DNA from: Verrucomicrobiota bacterium
GTDB taxonomy: Bacteria > Verrucomicrobiota > Verrucomicrobiia > Limisphaerales > UBA1100
Assembly (NCBI GenBank): GCA_030747505.1
Contig: JASLKQ010000011.1
Span: 1-51,313 of the forward strand
Length of the DNA stretch: 51,313 nucleotides
Direction: 5' to 3'
The notes beneath the pieces were generated by a model. It saw only the letters and a program-made list of their open reading frames with translations, was not told the origin of the DNA and searched no databases. Made by a program: the position numbers and the translations under genes. This document shows positions 26,821 through 35,055 of the stretch, piece after piece (within the stretch, counting starts at the first letter, position 1; every line of letters starts with the position of its first letter).

Positions 26821-27396
26821 ACGAGGATATCCTTGATGACTTCGCCCTTCACGCCGGTCAAGCGCATGTCGAGGCTGCTAAAGCGGATTGTTAGCTTGAT
26901 GTATTCCTTGTCACTTAGCATGGAAGAGGGGGGGAGGAAGCCACGGGCCAGGGCTCGGCCACCCCAGGAGGCCTTAATCAGCAAGACCTGTTCCTCATAG
27001 TGATTTCCCACCACATGACCGAAGTTATATTCCGGGCCAAAACCTTCACGGGGCGTCCCATAGCCGACAGTCAGGTCACCATGCTTGTCGAGGTAATTGA
27101 TCCAGACATCCTTGCGTGTGCTCCACAGGTAGGTCGGGGTTTTCCTCTTATCGTTGGGGTCAGTGGTTTCGGCTACTTTCTTCGTAAACGCTTCGTAGTC
27201 GCCGTCCTTGATGAAGTGTGTGTAACGTTCCCGGTATTTTTCCTGTGAGACCTGCCAGGCCAAGGGCTCAGGAAAACCCTTGCCTTCCATGTTCGACTGC
27301 CCGGCAAGATGAAGACTTTTAGAGGCTTCTTGTCCGCTGCCTGGAGGATGGGGGGGCAAAAAACGATACAAGTACTATTCCAAGGATATATTTCAT
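26817..27396 (-). pseudogene. Chimeric remnant: SASA N-terminus + 408-bp copied block + DUF1501 C-terminus
   Basis: Reading down the minus strand, an ATG at 27396 starts a signal peptide (MKYILGIVLVSFFAPP) unlike that of the intact SASA gene. It then runs into a stop because of a 1-base shift near a T6/C7 tract. In the corrected frame it continues AADKKPLKVFI, and a second 1-base loss occurs exactly where the 408-bp block begins. The block (27308-26901) reads as SASA from GQSNMEGKG to SDKEY. It then joins in frame to [22 protein letters not shown]-like sequence, the C-terminus of a DUF1501 protein very close to that at 31496. Catalytic parts are missing. It lies 6 bp after the DUF1501 gene at 27403. 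Confidence 0.85.
26901..27308. repeat. 408-bp direct repeat, copy B (inside pseudogene)
   Basis: This is the second copy of 20393-20800, in the same orientation. Both edges coincide with breaks: on the left it meets the DUF1501 remnant at 26900/26901, and on the right it meets a 1-base deletion relative to SASA coding frame at 27308/27309. Confidence 0.9.
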
Positions 27397-27402
27397 TTTG
27401 AA

Positions 27403-28812
27403 TTATGAGATGATATCTTTAATTACGTTACCGTGGACATTTGTTAGGCGTCGCTGTATTCCATTGTGATAGAATGTTAGGCGCTCGTGATCCATGCCGA
27501 GAAGGTGGAGTACGGTGGCGTGGAAGTCATGCCAGTGCACCGGCTTGTCAGCCGCTTTCCAGCCGATTTCATCGGTGCTGCCGTAGGCGGTGCCTCCTTT
27601 CGCGCCTCCGCCAGCCATCCAGAGGCTGAACCCGTACATATTGTGGTCGCGGCCCGTGCCTAGCTTGGAGCCGCCTGCTTGAGTAAATGGGGTGCGGCCG
27701 AATTCGCTGGTGAAAAGGATCAGCGTATCCTCGAGCATGCCCCTTGCCTTGAGATCCTTGATGAGTGCGGCTACGGGCTGGTCGATTCGGGCGGCTTCAC
27801 GGTTATGATTGCGGCGCATGTCCTCATGGCCATCCCAGTTGATGCGAGGAGAGCCAAAGGAGCCGCCGGAAATGAGCTGCACAAATCGTACGCCTTTCTC
27901 CAGCAAGCGCCTAGTCATTAGGCAGTTGCGCCCGAAGTCTTTCGTTTCATTTTTGTTGAGTCCGTAACTCTCTCGCGTTACAGCAGATTCACGGTCCATG
28001 TCTGCCACCTCTGGTATGGTTAGTTGCATGCGGGCAGCCAGCTCGTGACTTTTCATCCGGGCCGCAAGCGCATCCTCAGTCCCAAACCGGTCTTGGTCAT
28101 TCAGGTTCAACGCATTCAAAAGTCGACGACTGGCGCTCTCGGTATTGGCAGGAATAGGCTGGGCTGGATTCAAGTCCGGAATGATCTGGTCGCCGTTGCC
28201 AAATGCCACGCCTTGATGTGCCGAGGGTAGGAAACCATTGGACCAGTTGATGGTGCCACCAGCGGGGTAACCACGGGCATCGGGCAACACGACATAGGTT
28301 GGGAGGTTGTCAGTTTCCGCACCAAGACCGTAAGACACCCACGAGCCCATTGTGGGGAAACCATTCAGCTGGAAACCGGTTAACTCCTCGAAGGTTGCCG
28401 GCGTGTGGTTGGCCGAGGTGCTAACCATTGAGCGCACCACCGCCAGCTCGTCGGCGCACGTGGCAAGATGAGGGAACAGGTCTGCAACCCAAAGACCACT
28501 CTGGCCGTGTTGGCGGAACGGCCAATCGTTTTTTCGGATAAGACCGATCTGGTTGAAAAATGTCGCCGGTCGTTCCTTGTATTGCAACGGCTTGCCGTGA
28601 AACTTTTCCAACTCGGGTTTGTAATCAAATGAATCGATGTGACTCAGCCCGCCCATCAGCACTACATGCACTACGCGCTTGGCACGCGCGGGGAAATGGC
28701 TGGCCGGCGGACGCGGACCTGCCTGTGCGAGGCTGGTCAAGGCGGCCCCCGTTAAGCCCCAAGTGGACCACTCAAGCATTTCGCGCCGTGAGATATCGCC
28801 GGTGATATTCAT
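27403..28812 (-). CDS. DUF1501 family Tat-exported protein
   Basis: A 469-residue DUF1501 protein of the longer subtype. The Tat motif is SRREMLEWS (Arg9-Arg10). Family blocks are LMGGLSHIDSFDYKPELE, SEFGRTPFTQAGGSKLGTGRDHN and the C-terminal MDHERLTFYHNG...RLTNVHG. It starts 3 bp after the DUF1549-LamG-DUF1553 gene and is the third gene of a tightly spaced minus-strand operon running from 32917. The 'Ser-Glu-Phe-Gly' form replaces the Gly/Ala-Glu-Phe-Gly seen in most neighbours. Function is unknown. Confidence 0.93.
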   Translation of the reverse strand: MNITGDISRREMLEWSTWGLTGAALTSLAQAGPRPPASHFPARAKRVVHVVLMGGLSHIDSFDYKPELEKFHGKPLQYKERPATFFNQIGLIRKNDWPFRQHGQSGLWVADLFPHLATCADELAVVRSMVSTSANHTPATFEELTGFQLNGFPTMGSWVSYGLGAETDNLPTYVVLPDARGYPAGGTINWSNGFLPSAHQGVAFGNGDQIIPDLNPAQPIPANTESASRRLLNALNLNDQDRFGTEDALAARMKSHELAARMQLTIPEVADMDRESAVTRESYGLNKNETKDFGRNCLMTRRLLEKGVRFVQLISGGSFGSPRINWDGHEDMRRNHNREAARIDQPVAALIKDLKARGMLEDTLILFTSEFGRTPFTQAGGSKLGTGRDHNMYGFSLWMAGGGAKGGTAYGSTDEIGWKAADKPVHWHDFHATVLHLLGMDHERLTFYHNGIQRRLTNVHGNVIKDIIS

Positions 28813-28815
28813 GCT

Positions 28816-31515
28816 TTATCGTACGTACAGGAATGCGTTGGTGTTAAACAAGACGCGGCAGTACGCGTCCAAACCGTGGTCCGCGATGAATGCTTCGGCC
28901 AAGGCAAGTTCCTTCGGGTCGGCCGGCCGGTTGAGTGCCAGTTCGTGAGCCAAAGTCAATTGAGCCCTAATGTCTTCTCCGGCATCTTCAGATAGCCGCT
29001 TGGCAAAAAAAACTGACTGGCTTAACACGAAGCGGTTGTTCATTAACGCTAGTGATTGTAGAGGAGTGGTGGTGGCGGCCCGATCCGGTGCCAAGGCGGA
29101 GGAATCCGGACAATCGAATGTATCGAGCAGGTTGCGTCGGGCACCACGCGGGCTGAATCGATAGATCGTGCGCCGGAATTGCTCAGCTTTGTTCTGTTCA
29201 ATGATATCGTAGAAGTGACTGCCTTTAAACTTGTATTCCCGAACATCGCGATAGCCCGCTCCGCCCAGTTGCGTATTGAGCTGCCCGGAAACAGCTAGCA
29301 TCGCGTCGCGCAATTCCTCCGCTGCCAGTCTCCTCGGACTCACGCGCCAGATCAGTCGATTGCCAGCGTCAGTCGCCATGCCTTCGGGGTTGGATCGGGA
29401 ATCCTGCCGGTAGGTTGCCGAGGTAACGATGTATCGGTGTAGCGTTTTCATACTCCACTTTTTCTCTTCGAAAAAATTGGCCAAATGATCAAGCAAATCC
29501 GGGTGCGATGGCCTCGTGCCGCTGAAGCCGAAGTCGTTGGGCGTGTTCACTAGTCCCGCACCAAAATGATAATGCCAAATACGATTGGCCATCACGCGTC
29601 CGAAAAGTGGATTTGCAGGATCTGTTATCCATTCGGCCAGCTTTTTACGGCGTTGCCCGTCTGATGCTTTATTGCTTAAGCCAAAATCGGATTTGACGGA
29701 CTTGATGGCGTCAATACCCGCGGGCATCACAGCACCTATTGGTTTTAGGACGCTGCCGCGGTCAAGAATCTGTGTTGCTTCAGGATTGCGAGAAACCACT
29801 GAATACACCCGCGCTGCCTGCGGAGCCTTGGCGGTGATGGCCTGAATTTCTGAGCGCACGGTTACAAGTTGCCTAGCGTGCTGTGCCCGCGCCTCGCGTT
29901 GCGTCGGTGTCAGGGCCGTAGCGAGTTCACGTTCGCTTATGGTGATGGTGCCGACACCTGCCGAGGCGGCTATTTCTTTTGCCGAGAGGGCGCGAGCGTA
30001 AAAGCGCGCCCCTGTGATAAAGCCGTTAAGCATGCGGTTATTGCCTGCACCGGTGCCATGGCGAATGCCAAAGGCGAGGTGCGCGGTGCTGGCGGAAAAT
30101 TTCTGGAATCCAGTTTTGTATGTCTTGCCGTAGGGCTTGCCATCGCGATATCCGGTGATAGAACCGTCTGCGCGATAAACAATCGCCACGTGTACGGGCT
30201 GATTTGCCGCCTTCGTCTCCTCGCTTCCGGTGAAGGACTTGGTGCGCGTGAACCCGTTGCTACCTGCCATCCAGCGTTTTGGCTCGCGTTCTCCAAAGAC
30301 AATAGAGTCAAAAACAACACCCTGATTATCCTGAAGCGTGATCGCGCCACCACCGCGTTGATTCAGGTTCTTGAGCTTTACCCAAACCTCGAGGGTCTTT
30401 TCGGCTATGTCAAAGGGCAGCGGTTTGGTGGTGGCAAATCCGCGGCCATCGAGAATTAGGCCTTCTACATTTTGCTTGGCTGAACCTTTTAATAACACAG
30501 GCAGATTACCGATGGTATCAGTCAATCCTGCGGTGAAATTCCACGCTGCATCGGGGCGGGGTGGGGTAGGGCCTTTACGCCCTGATTTTTGAGCGGATTT
30601 CAGTAGCTTATTACGAACGGGGTCTTCAATGCTGGTAATTTCCTTCAACCAATGGGATTCCTGCGCTCGGAGTTTTTGGAGAGCGGCAACATCGGCGCCA
30701 TTGGCCAAGCCTCGAAGATCGCGGTCGCCTGGATTTACGCCGGAGAGCGCGGCGGCCATTGCGTAATAGTCCTTCTGCGAAATTGGATCAAACTTGTGAT
30801 CGTGGCAGCGCGCGCAGTTGATTGTTAGGCCGAGAAATGTCTGGCCTACCATGCCCACCAAATCTTCCACCTCATCTTGTCGCATTGTTTTGCGCATGGT
30901 GTCGTTAGAGGGGCGGGTTGTATTGTGCGGGCCGGTGACCAAGCAGCCAAGGGCGATGATGCCGTCCGCTGAGCCCGGCTCAATCATATCGCCCGCAATC
31001 TGCATTTTCACAAATCGGTTATAGGGGATATCGGCATTTAGTGCTCGGATTACCCAGTTTCGATATGGCCAGGAATTATTTCGGGGCTGGTTGTATTCAA
31101 AGCCGTGGCTCTCGCCAAAGTGCACCACATCTAGCCAATGCCGGGCCCAACGTTCACCGTAATGAGGTGAGTCGAGTAGCCGATCCACTACCTTTTCGTA
31201 TGCATTGAGGGCCTTGTCGGTAAGGAAAGCCTGTACCTCCTCCGGTGATGGAGGAAGTCCAGTAAGATCATAGCTTAACCGCCGAATTAAAGTGCGCCTG
31301 CTGGCTTCCGGTGCGGGCAGCAGGCCGTTTGCCTCCAGTCTCGAAAGTACAAATGCGTCGATTGGATTACGTACCCACTTCGCGTTTTTGACCGGCGGTA
31401 ATTCGGGCCGTTTTACCTGTTGAAGTGACCACCAGTCCGCCCCGCCTTTTTTCGCGGCAAAACCCGGTGCAGCGAAGGCAATCGCGAACAGGATGTTAGA
31501 CCAGAATATCCTCAA
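28816..31515 (-). CDS. DUF1549-LamG-DUF1553 secreted protein without N-terminal cytochrome domain
   Basis: An 899-residue protein with a signal peptide (first about 21 residues). It passes almost directly into DUF1549 (LIRRLSYDLTGLPPSPEEV at about 77-95; a CXXCH at Cys234-Cys237-His238 in NCARCHDHKFDP). A concanavalin/LamG-type beta-sandwich follows at about 320-515 (KTLEVWVKLKNL; HVAIVYRADGSITGYRDGKP; GARFYARALSAKEIAA). DUF1553 occupies about 620-890. Unlike the other four family members in the window it has no N-terminal PSCyt1 CXXCH domain. LamG domains often bind glycans. It overlaps the upstream DUF1501 gene by 20 bp and sits 3 bp before the downstream one, so it is flanked on both sides by DUF1501 partners. 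Confidence 0.9.
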   Translation of the reverse strand: MRIFWSNILFAIAFAAPGFAAKKGGADWWSLQQVKRPELPPVKNAKWVRNPIDAFVLSRLEANGLLPAPEASRRTLIRRLSYDLTGLPPSPEEVQAFLTDKALNAYEKVVDRLLDSPHYGERWARHWLDVVHFGESHGFEYNQPRNNSWPYRNWVIRALNADIPYNRFVKMQIAGDMIEPGSADGIIALGCLVTGPHNTTRPSNDTMRKTMRQDEVEDLVGMVGQTFLGLTINCARCHDHKFDPISQKDYYAMAAALSGVNPGDRDLRGLANGADVAALQKLRAQESHWLKEITSIEDPVRNKLLKSAQKSGRKGPTPPRPDAAWNFTAGLTDTIGNLPVLLKGSAKQNVEGLILDGRGFATTKPLPFDIAEKTLEVWVKLKNLNQRGGGAITLQDNQGVVFDSIVFGEREPKRWMAGSNGFTRTKSFTGSEETKAANQPVHVAIVYRADGSITGYRDGKPYGKTYKTGFQKFSASTAHLAFGIRHGTGAGNNRMLNGFITGARFYARALSAKEIAASAGVGTITISERELATALTPTQREARAQHARQLVTVRSEIQAITAKAPQAARVYSVVSRNPEATQILDRGSVLKPIGAVMPAGIDAIKSVKSDFGLSNKASDGQRRKKLAEWITDPANPLFGRVMANRIWHYHFGAGLVNTPNDFGFSGTRPSHPDLLDHLANFFEEKKWSMKTLHRYIVTSATYRQDSRSNPEGMATDAGNRLIWRVSPRRLAAEELRDAMLAVSGQLNTQLGGAGYRDVREYKFKGSHFYDIIEQNKAEQFRRTIYRFSPRGARRNLLDTFDCPDSSALAPDRAATTTPLQSLALMNNRFVLSQSVFFAKRLSEDAGEDIRAQLTLAHELALNRPADPKELALAEAFIADHGLDAYCRVLFNTNAFLYVR

Positions 31516-32917
31516 TGACTTCGCCTTTCACGCCGGTCAGGCGCATGTCGAGGCTGCTAAAGCGAAAGGTCAACCTCTCGTGGTCCATGCCCAGTAGATG
31601 CAGCATCGTGGCATGCAAATCGTGAATCTCGAGTTTCTGGTCCACGGCCTTATAGCCGTACTCGTCAGTAGCGCCATAGGTCATGCCCCCTTTGATTCCG
31701 CCACCGGCCATCCAGAGGCTGAAGCCGAAGGGGTTATGGTCACGCCCGTTGCTACCCTGGGCAAAGGGGGTGCGGCCAAATTCGCCCATCCAGACGAGCA
31801 GCGTAGAATCAAGGAGTCCTCGTCCTTCCAGATCCTGCAGCAGGGCTCCAATACCTTGATCAACTGACTTGGCATTTTTTGTGTGGCCATCCTTTAGTCC
31901 TCCATGCTGGTCCCACCTGTCGCCGTTGCCCCCGGGGCAGGTTAGTTCGATAAAGCGCACTCCGCGTTCGACTAGTCGACGGGCGACCAGACAGTTGCGG
32001 CCAAAGGTGGCTGTGTTGCCAAATTTTGCATCAAGCCCATAGAGTTTTTTGGTGGCCTCGGTTTCACCTTTGAGATCCACCAACTCAGGCACCGCTGCCT
32101 GCATACGGAAGGCCAACTCATGGTTGGTGATGGCTGATTCCACCTGGTCTAATTGTCCCAGGCGTTTTATTACTCCCGCATCCAGCTTACGAACGAGGTC
32201 CAGTTTGTTTTGCTGCAGCTGGGCTGTGGTCTCGGTGCGGGCAATGTTGGCAATGGGTTTGGCACCATACTTGAATACGCTGCCCTGATAGGCAGCAGGG
32301 AGAAAACCGTTGGAAAAACAACCGAGACCGCCCGGCGGAATTAAGCCGCCATTGAGGACCACAAAGCCGGGTAGGTTTTGGTTGGAAGTACCCAGACCGT
32401 AGTTGATCCAGGAACCCATGCTCGGCCGGCCAACCTGGCCGAATCCGGTGTGCAGGAAATAATTACCGGTTGTGTGCTCGGAAAAATCCGAAGTCATCGA
32501 CCGGATAACGCAAAGCTTGTCGGCGTGTCTTGCTACGTGCGGAAAGAGGTCACTGATGGGAATTCCTGCCTGACCATAGTGCTGAAATTTCCAGGGACTG
32601 GCCAGGGTCTTGCCTCGGTTATTGAACTGGGTGGCCTCCATTTTAAGGCCAAAGGGTTTGCCGTTTTCCTTGGCCAGTCGTGGTTTGGGATCAAAGGTGT
32701 CCACACTGGAGGGGCCTCCATCCATGTAGAGGAAAATCACGTGCTTGGCCTTTGGTGCAAAGTGGGCCTTTTTCGGTGCTAGGGGATTGAGCGACTTGGC
32801 CTGAGCCTCTTCGGCCAGCATTGAGGCCAGAGCCACACCGCCAAAGCCATTGGCACAACGGGTCAACATTTCCCGGCGGGTCAGGGATGGCTTAAGAAAA
32901 TTACCGCAATGGGCCAT
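31496..32917 (-). CDS. DUF1501 family Tat-exported protein
   Basis: A 473-residue DUF1501 protein that heads the minus-strand operon. The Tat motif is LTRREMLTR (Arg14-Arg15). Blocks FLYMDGGPSSVDTFDPKP, GEFGRTPFAQGSNGRDHNPF and LGMDHERLTFRFSSLDMRLTG are clear. The last phrase is the one found almost unchanged in the pseudogene at 26817-26900. A rho-independent terminator for the redoxin gene lies about 40 bp upstream, so this operon should have its own promoter. Function is unknown. Confidence 0.93.
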   Translation of the reverse strand: MAHCGNFLKPSLTRREMLTRCANGFGGVALASMLAEEAQAKSLNPLAPKKAHFAPKAKHVIFLYMDGGPSSVDTFDPKPRLAKENGKPFGLKMEATQFNNRGKTLASPWKFQHYGQAGIPISDLFPHVARHADKLCVIRSMTSDFSEHTTGNYFLHTGFGQVGRPSMGSWINYGLGTSNQNLPGFVVLNGGLIPPGGLGCFSNGFLPAAYQGSVFKYGAKPIANIARTETTAQLQQNKLDLVRKLDAGVIKRLGQLDQVESAITNHELAFRMQAAVPELVDLKGETEATKKLYGLDAKFGNTATFGRNCLVARRLVERGVRFIELTCPGGNGDRWDQHGGLKDGHTKNAKSVDQGIGALLQDLEGRGLLDSTLLVWMGEFGRTPFAQGSNGRDHNPFGFSLWMAGGGIKGGMTYGATDEYGYKAVDQKLEIHDLHATMLHLLGMDHERLTFRFSSLDMRLTGVKGEVIEDILV

Positions 32918-32956
32918 GAGTAAATTGTAGACTGGTTGGCTTCAGTTGCCAGCCAG

Positions 32957-32983
32957 AAAAATAGCGCAGGATTTTCCCTGCGC
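32957..32983 (-). terminator. Rho-independent terminator after the redoxin gene
   Basis: On the minus strand GCGCAGG (32983-32977), a six-base loop and CCTGCGC (32970-32964) form a perfect 7-bp GC-rich stem, followed by TATTTTTC. It lies 18 bp beyond the redoxin stop and in front of the DUF1501 operon, separating the two units. Confidence 0.75.
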
Positions 32984-33000
32984 CATGAGATAAATCAAAA

Positions 33001-33567
33001 CTATTTCTTTGCCGTGGTGGGTTTCCTGTTTTTGTCAACCTGCCCTTTGATGTCGATTTTTTCTGCCTTCACCAGTGTGGCTGTTTTATCACCGAGATTA
33101 CGAGCAATGAGTCCACTCGGATCGCAGCCCTTGCTGATAGCGGCGATTTTGCCTCCCTTTTCGATGAGGAAGTTACTGGGCATGGTTTTGGTGCCAAAAA
33201 TTTTCCAGCTATTTTTCTTGGGGTCCAAAGCATACTGCATATTCAGTTTTTTGGTCTTCACATATTTGGCAAATTTTTCATCGGGTTCAGCAAAGATGGC
33301 CACGAGATTGATCCCATTTTTTTTGTAGGCTTCATTTAGGGCCTGAAAATAGGGTAACTCGCGATCACAACCCAGACAGCCGCATGTCAGACGTACCAAC
33401 ACAGGGCCCTTGGCGGATAATTGAGCCAGATCAATTTCTTTGCCCTGAGTATCCTTGATTTTGAAGTTAGGCGCAGATTCTCCGACTTTAAGAGATTTCA
33501 ATGGTTCAGCATGGCTGCTCCAAGTGAAAGTTAGAGTAAGGGCAAAAATGGTAAGAAAATTTTTCAT
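33001..33567 (-). CDS. Secreted thioredoxin-fold redoxin (AhpC/TSA-like)
   Basis: A 188-residue exported thioredoxin-fold protein. The ATG at 33567 is preferred to an upstream one at 33615 because it begins a signal peptide (MKNFLTIFALTLTFTWSSHA). The core starts VGESAPNFKIKDTQGKEIDL, typical of redoxin/TlpA/AhpC-type proteins. The active region reads LTCGCLGCDRELPYF, a CxCxxC arrangement (Cys62, Cys64, Cys67) instead of the plain CxxC. The cis-Pro region is TMPSNFLIEKGG. A thiol-disulfide or peroxide-reducing role in the periplasm is likely but the partner is unknown. It diverges from the VHL-domain protease gene. Confidence 0.85.
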   Translation of the reverse strand: MKNFLTIFALTLTFTWSSHAEPLKSLKVGESAPNFKIKDTQGKEIDLAQLSAKGPVLVRLTCGCLGCDRELPYFQALNEAYKKNGINLVAIFAEPDEKFAKYVKTKKLNMQYALDPKKNSWKIFGTKTMPSNFLIEKGGKIAAISKGCDPSGLIARNLGDKTATLVKAEKIDIKGQVDKNRKPTTAKK

Positions 33568-33588
33568 GATATTTTCAATGGCACAGAT

Positions 33589-33602
33589 TCTACATATGTA
33601 GA
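33589..33602. promoter_or_regulatory. 14-bp perfect palindrome between divergent genes
   Basis: TCTACATATGTAGA is a perfect 14-bp palindrome in the region between the redoxin gene (start 33567, minus) and the metallopeptidase gene (start about 33677, plus). It is 22 bp upstream of the redoxin start. Position and symmetry fit a dimeric repressor or activator site; there is no second copy in view to support it. Confidence 0.35.
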
Positions 33603-33676
33603 CGTAGCTGTCCAACTCCTATTCAAAATGAGGTTTCCCGCTTGCTAGCATCCGGAGAGGTGATTATCTAGTGGGT

Positions 33677-34867
33677 ATGCGTTTTTCACCATACTGCCTT
33701 CTGATAGGATTTTTATATATTCCATGTTTGAAGGCAGCTCCCAAGGTAACCGAGCCCCCAGCCAAGGTGCGTAAGGCTTTAAGATTATCCAATTTTTATC
33801 AAAAACATGTTGATGTGAGGGGGTTTTCGATCGTTTCCTCGGAGAAAGTCTCCGATTACGCACTTCTTGAAGCGGCTTATTTGATTAACCAAATGCTTGC
33901 AGGACGTGAAGATCTTCTGAAAGCCATGGCGAAGAATAAGGTTCGATTCTCCGTGATGGCTCATAACGAATATACGACCCAAATTCCTGAGCACAGTGAT
34001 TTACAGCCGCGTCTTTACTGGAATCGGCGCGCCCGTGGACTGGGGGCGACGCCGGAACGGCCCGCGGTGAGTTGTGGGGAAGAGAATCTTTTGCTTTATC
34101 CAAACGATCCCTATTCGACTGAGAACATTCTCATTCATGAACTTGCCCATGCAGTACATAAGATGGGTTTGTCAGAAACCGACCCCACCTTCGACGAACG
34201 ACTGGAGGCCACCTACGATCAGGCGGTGGAGGAGGGGCTGTGGAAAGGCAAATATGCCTCTCGTAATCACTACGAATATTTTGCTGAGGGAGTGCAGTCA
34301 TGGTTTGATACCAATCGTGAAAATGATTTTGAGCATAACCATGTTGATACCCGCGAGGAATTGAAGGCTTATGACCCACGTTTAGCCGAGTTGGTGAAGG
34401 AAGTCTTTGGAGAAAGGCCCTGGCGATACAAGCTTCCTGCCGATCGCAGGCCGGTGCCGGCTCATTTAAAAGGATATGATCCAAGGAAAGCTCCTGTCTT
34501 TGGTTGGCCGGCCCGTTCGGTATCTTGGTATGAGCGTTTCAAAGCCGGCAGGGAAACCCTGGCTCCGGATCATGCAGTGCAGTTGGAACTGTTATCCCCT
34601 GAGTCGGAAAACTGGCGTTCGCCGCGTACCCCGCATGAAACCCAAATTTATATTTCCAATGCCAGTTCCCGGGCGATAGCTCTGGAGTGGATTGATTTTG
34701 ATGGAAAGCCAAAGACCTACGGCGTCGAATTGCGGCCCACAGACCACACCCAGCAGCACACCTATGCCGGTCACGTCTGGCGGTTAATTGATGATAAGAC
34801 AAAGAAGCCACTTCATTATTTTATTGTGCCTAAGAAACCCGGAAAATTGATATATAAAGGTCGGTAA
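33677..34867 (+). CDS. Secreted HExxH metallopeptidase with C-terminal VHL-like beta domain
   Basis: A 396-residue exported protein; a GTG at 33671 is an alternative start. A signal peptide (about 1-20) leads to a zincin domain with HELAH (His154, Glu155, His158) and a likely third ligand Glu204 in YFAEGVQSWF, the gluzincin pattern. Residues about 312-390 align by eye with the beta domain of the von Hippel-Lindau protein: IYISNASSRAIALEWIDFDG and then HTYAGHVWRLID, against human IFCNRSPRVVLPVWLNFDG and HSYRGHLWLFRD. The human hydroxyproline-pocket residues Tyr98, Ser111, His115 and Trp117 correspond to Tyr348, Thr362, His366 and Trp368. Protease plus substrate-recognition domain is a reasonable inference; hydroxyproline-containing targets are speculative. 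Confidence 0.82.
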   Translation: MRFSPYCLLIGFLYIPCLKAAPKVTEPPAKVRKALRLSNFYQKHVDVRGFSIVSSEKVSDYALLEAAYLINQMLAGREDLLKAMAKNKVRFSVMAHNEYTTQIPEHSDLQPRLYWNRRARGLGATPERPAVSCGEENLLLYPNDPYSTENILIHELAHAVHKMGLSETDPTFDERLEATYDQAVEEGLWKGKYASRNHYEYFAEGVQSWFDTNRENDFEHNHVDTREELKAYDPRLAELVKEVFGERPWRYKLPADRRPVPAHLKGYDPRKAPVFGWPARSVSWYERFKAGRETLAPDHAVQLELLSPESENWRSPRTPHETQIYISNASSRAIALEWIDFDGKPKTYGVELRPTDHTQQHTYAGHVWRLIDDKTKKPLHYFIVPKKPGKLIYKGR

Positions 34868-35055
34868 TGTAACTTTTCTGAGCTTTGAGCGATTTTGGCA
34901 TTGATGACCAGTTTTTACAATTTTCTGGCCAGCCTGCTCAAGAGTCAAATGTTGATTTACGGTACGAGATAGACAATTAAATGACCGGAACTCGCCGCAC
35001 CATGACAAAACCACATCTTACTAATGGGCAATATAACAGTCTGGTAGCCGGCATA

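Noticed and set aside
26901-27308. 408-bp repeat as an insertion sequence or other mobile element
   Set aside because: The block is plain SASA coding sequence with no transposase, terminal inverted repeats or target-site duplication.
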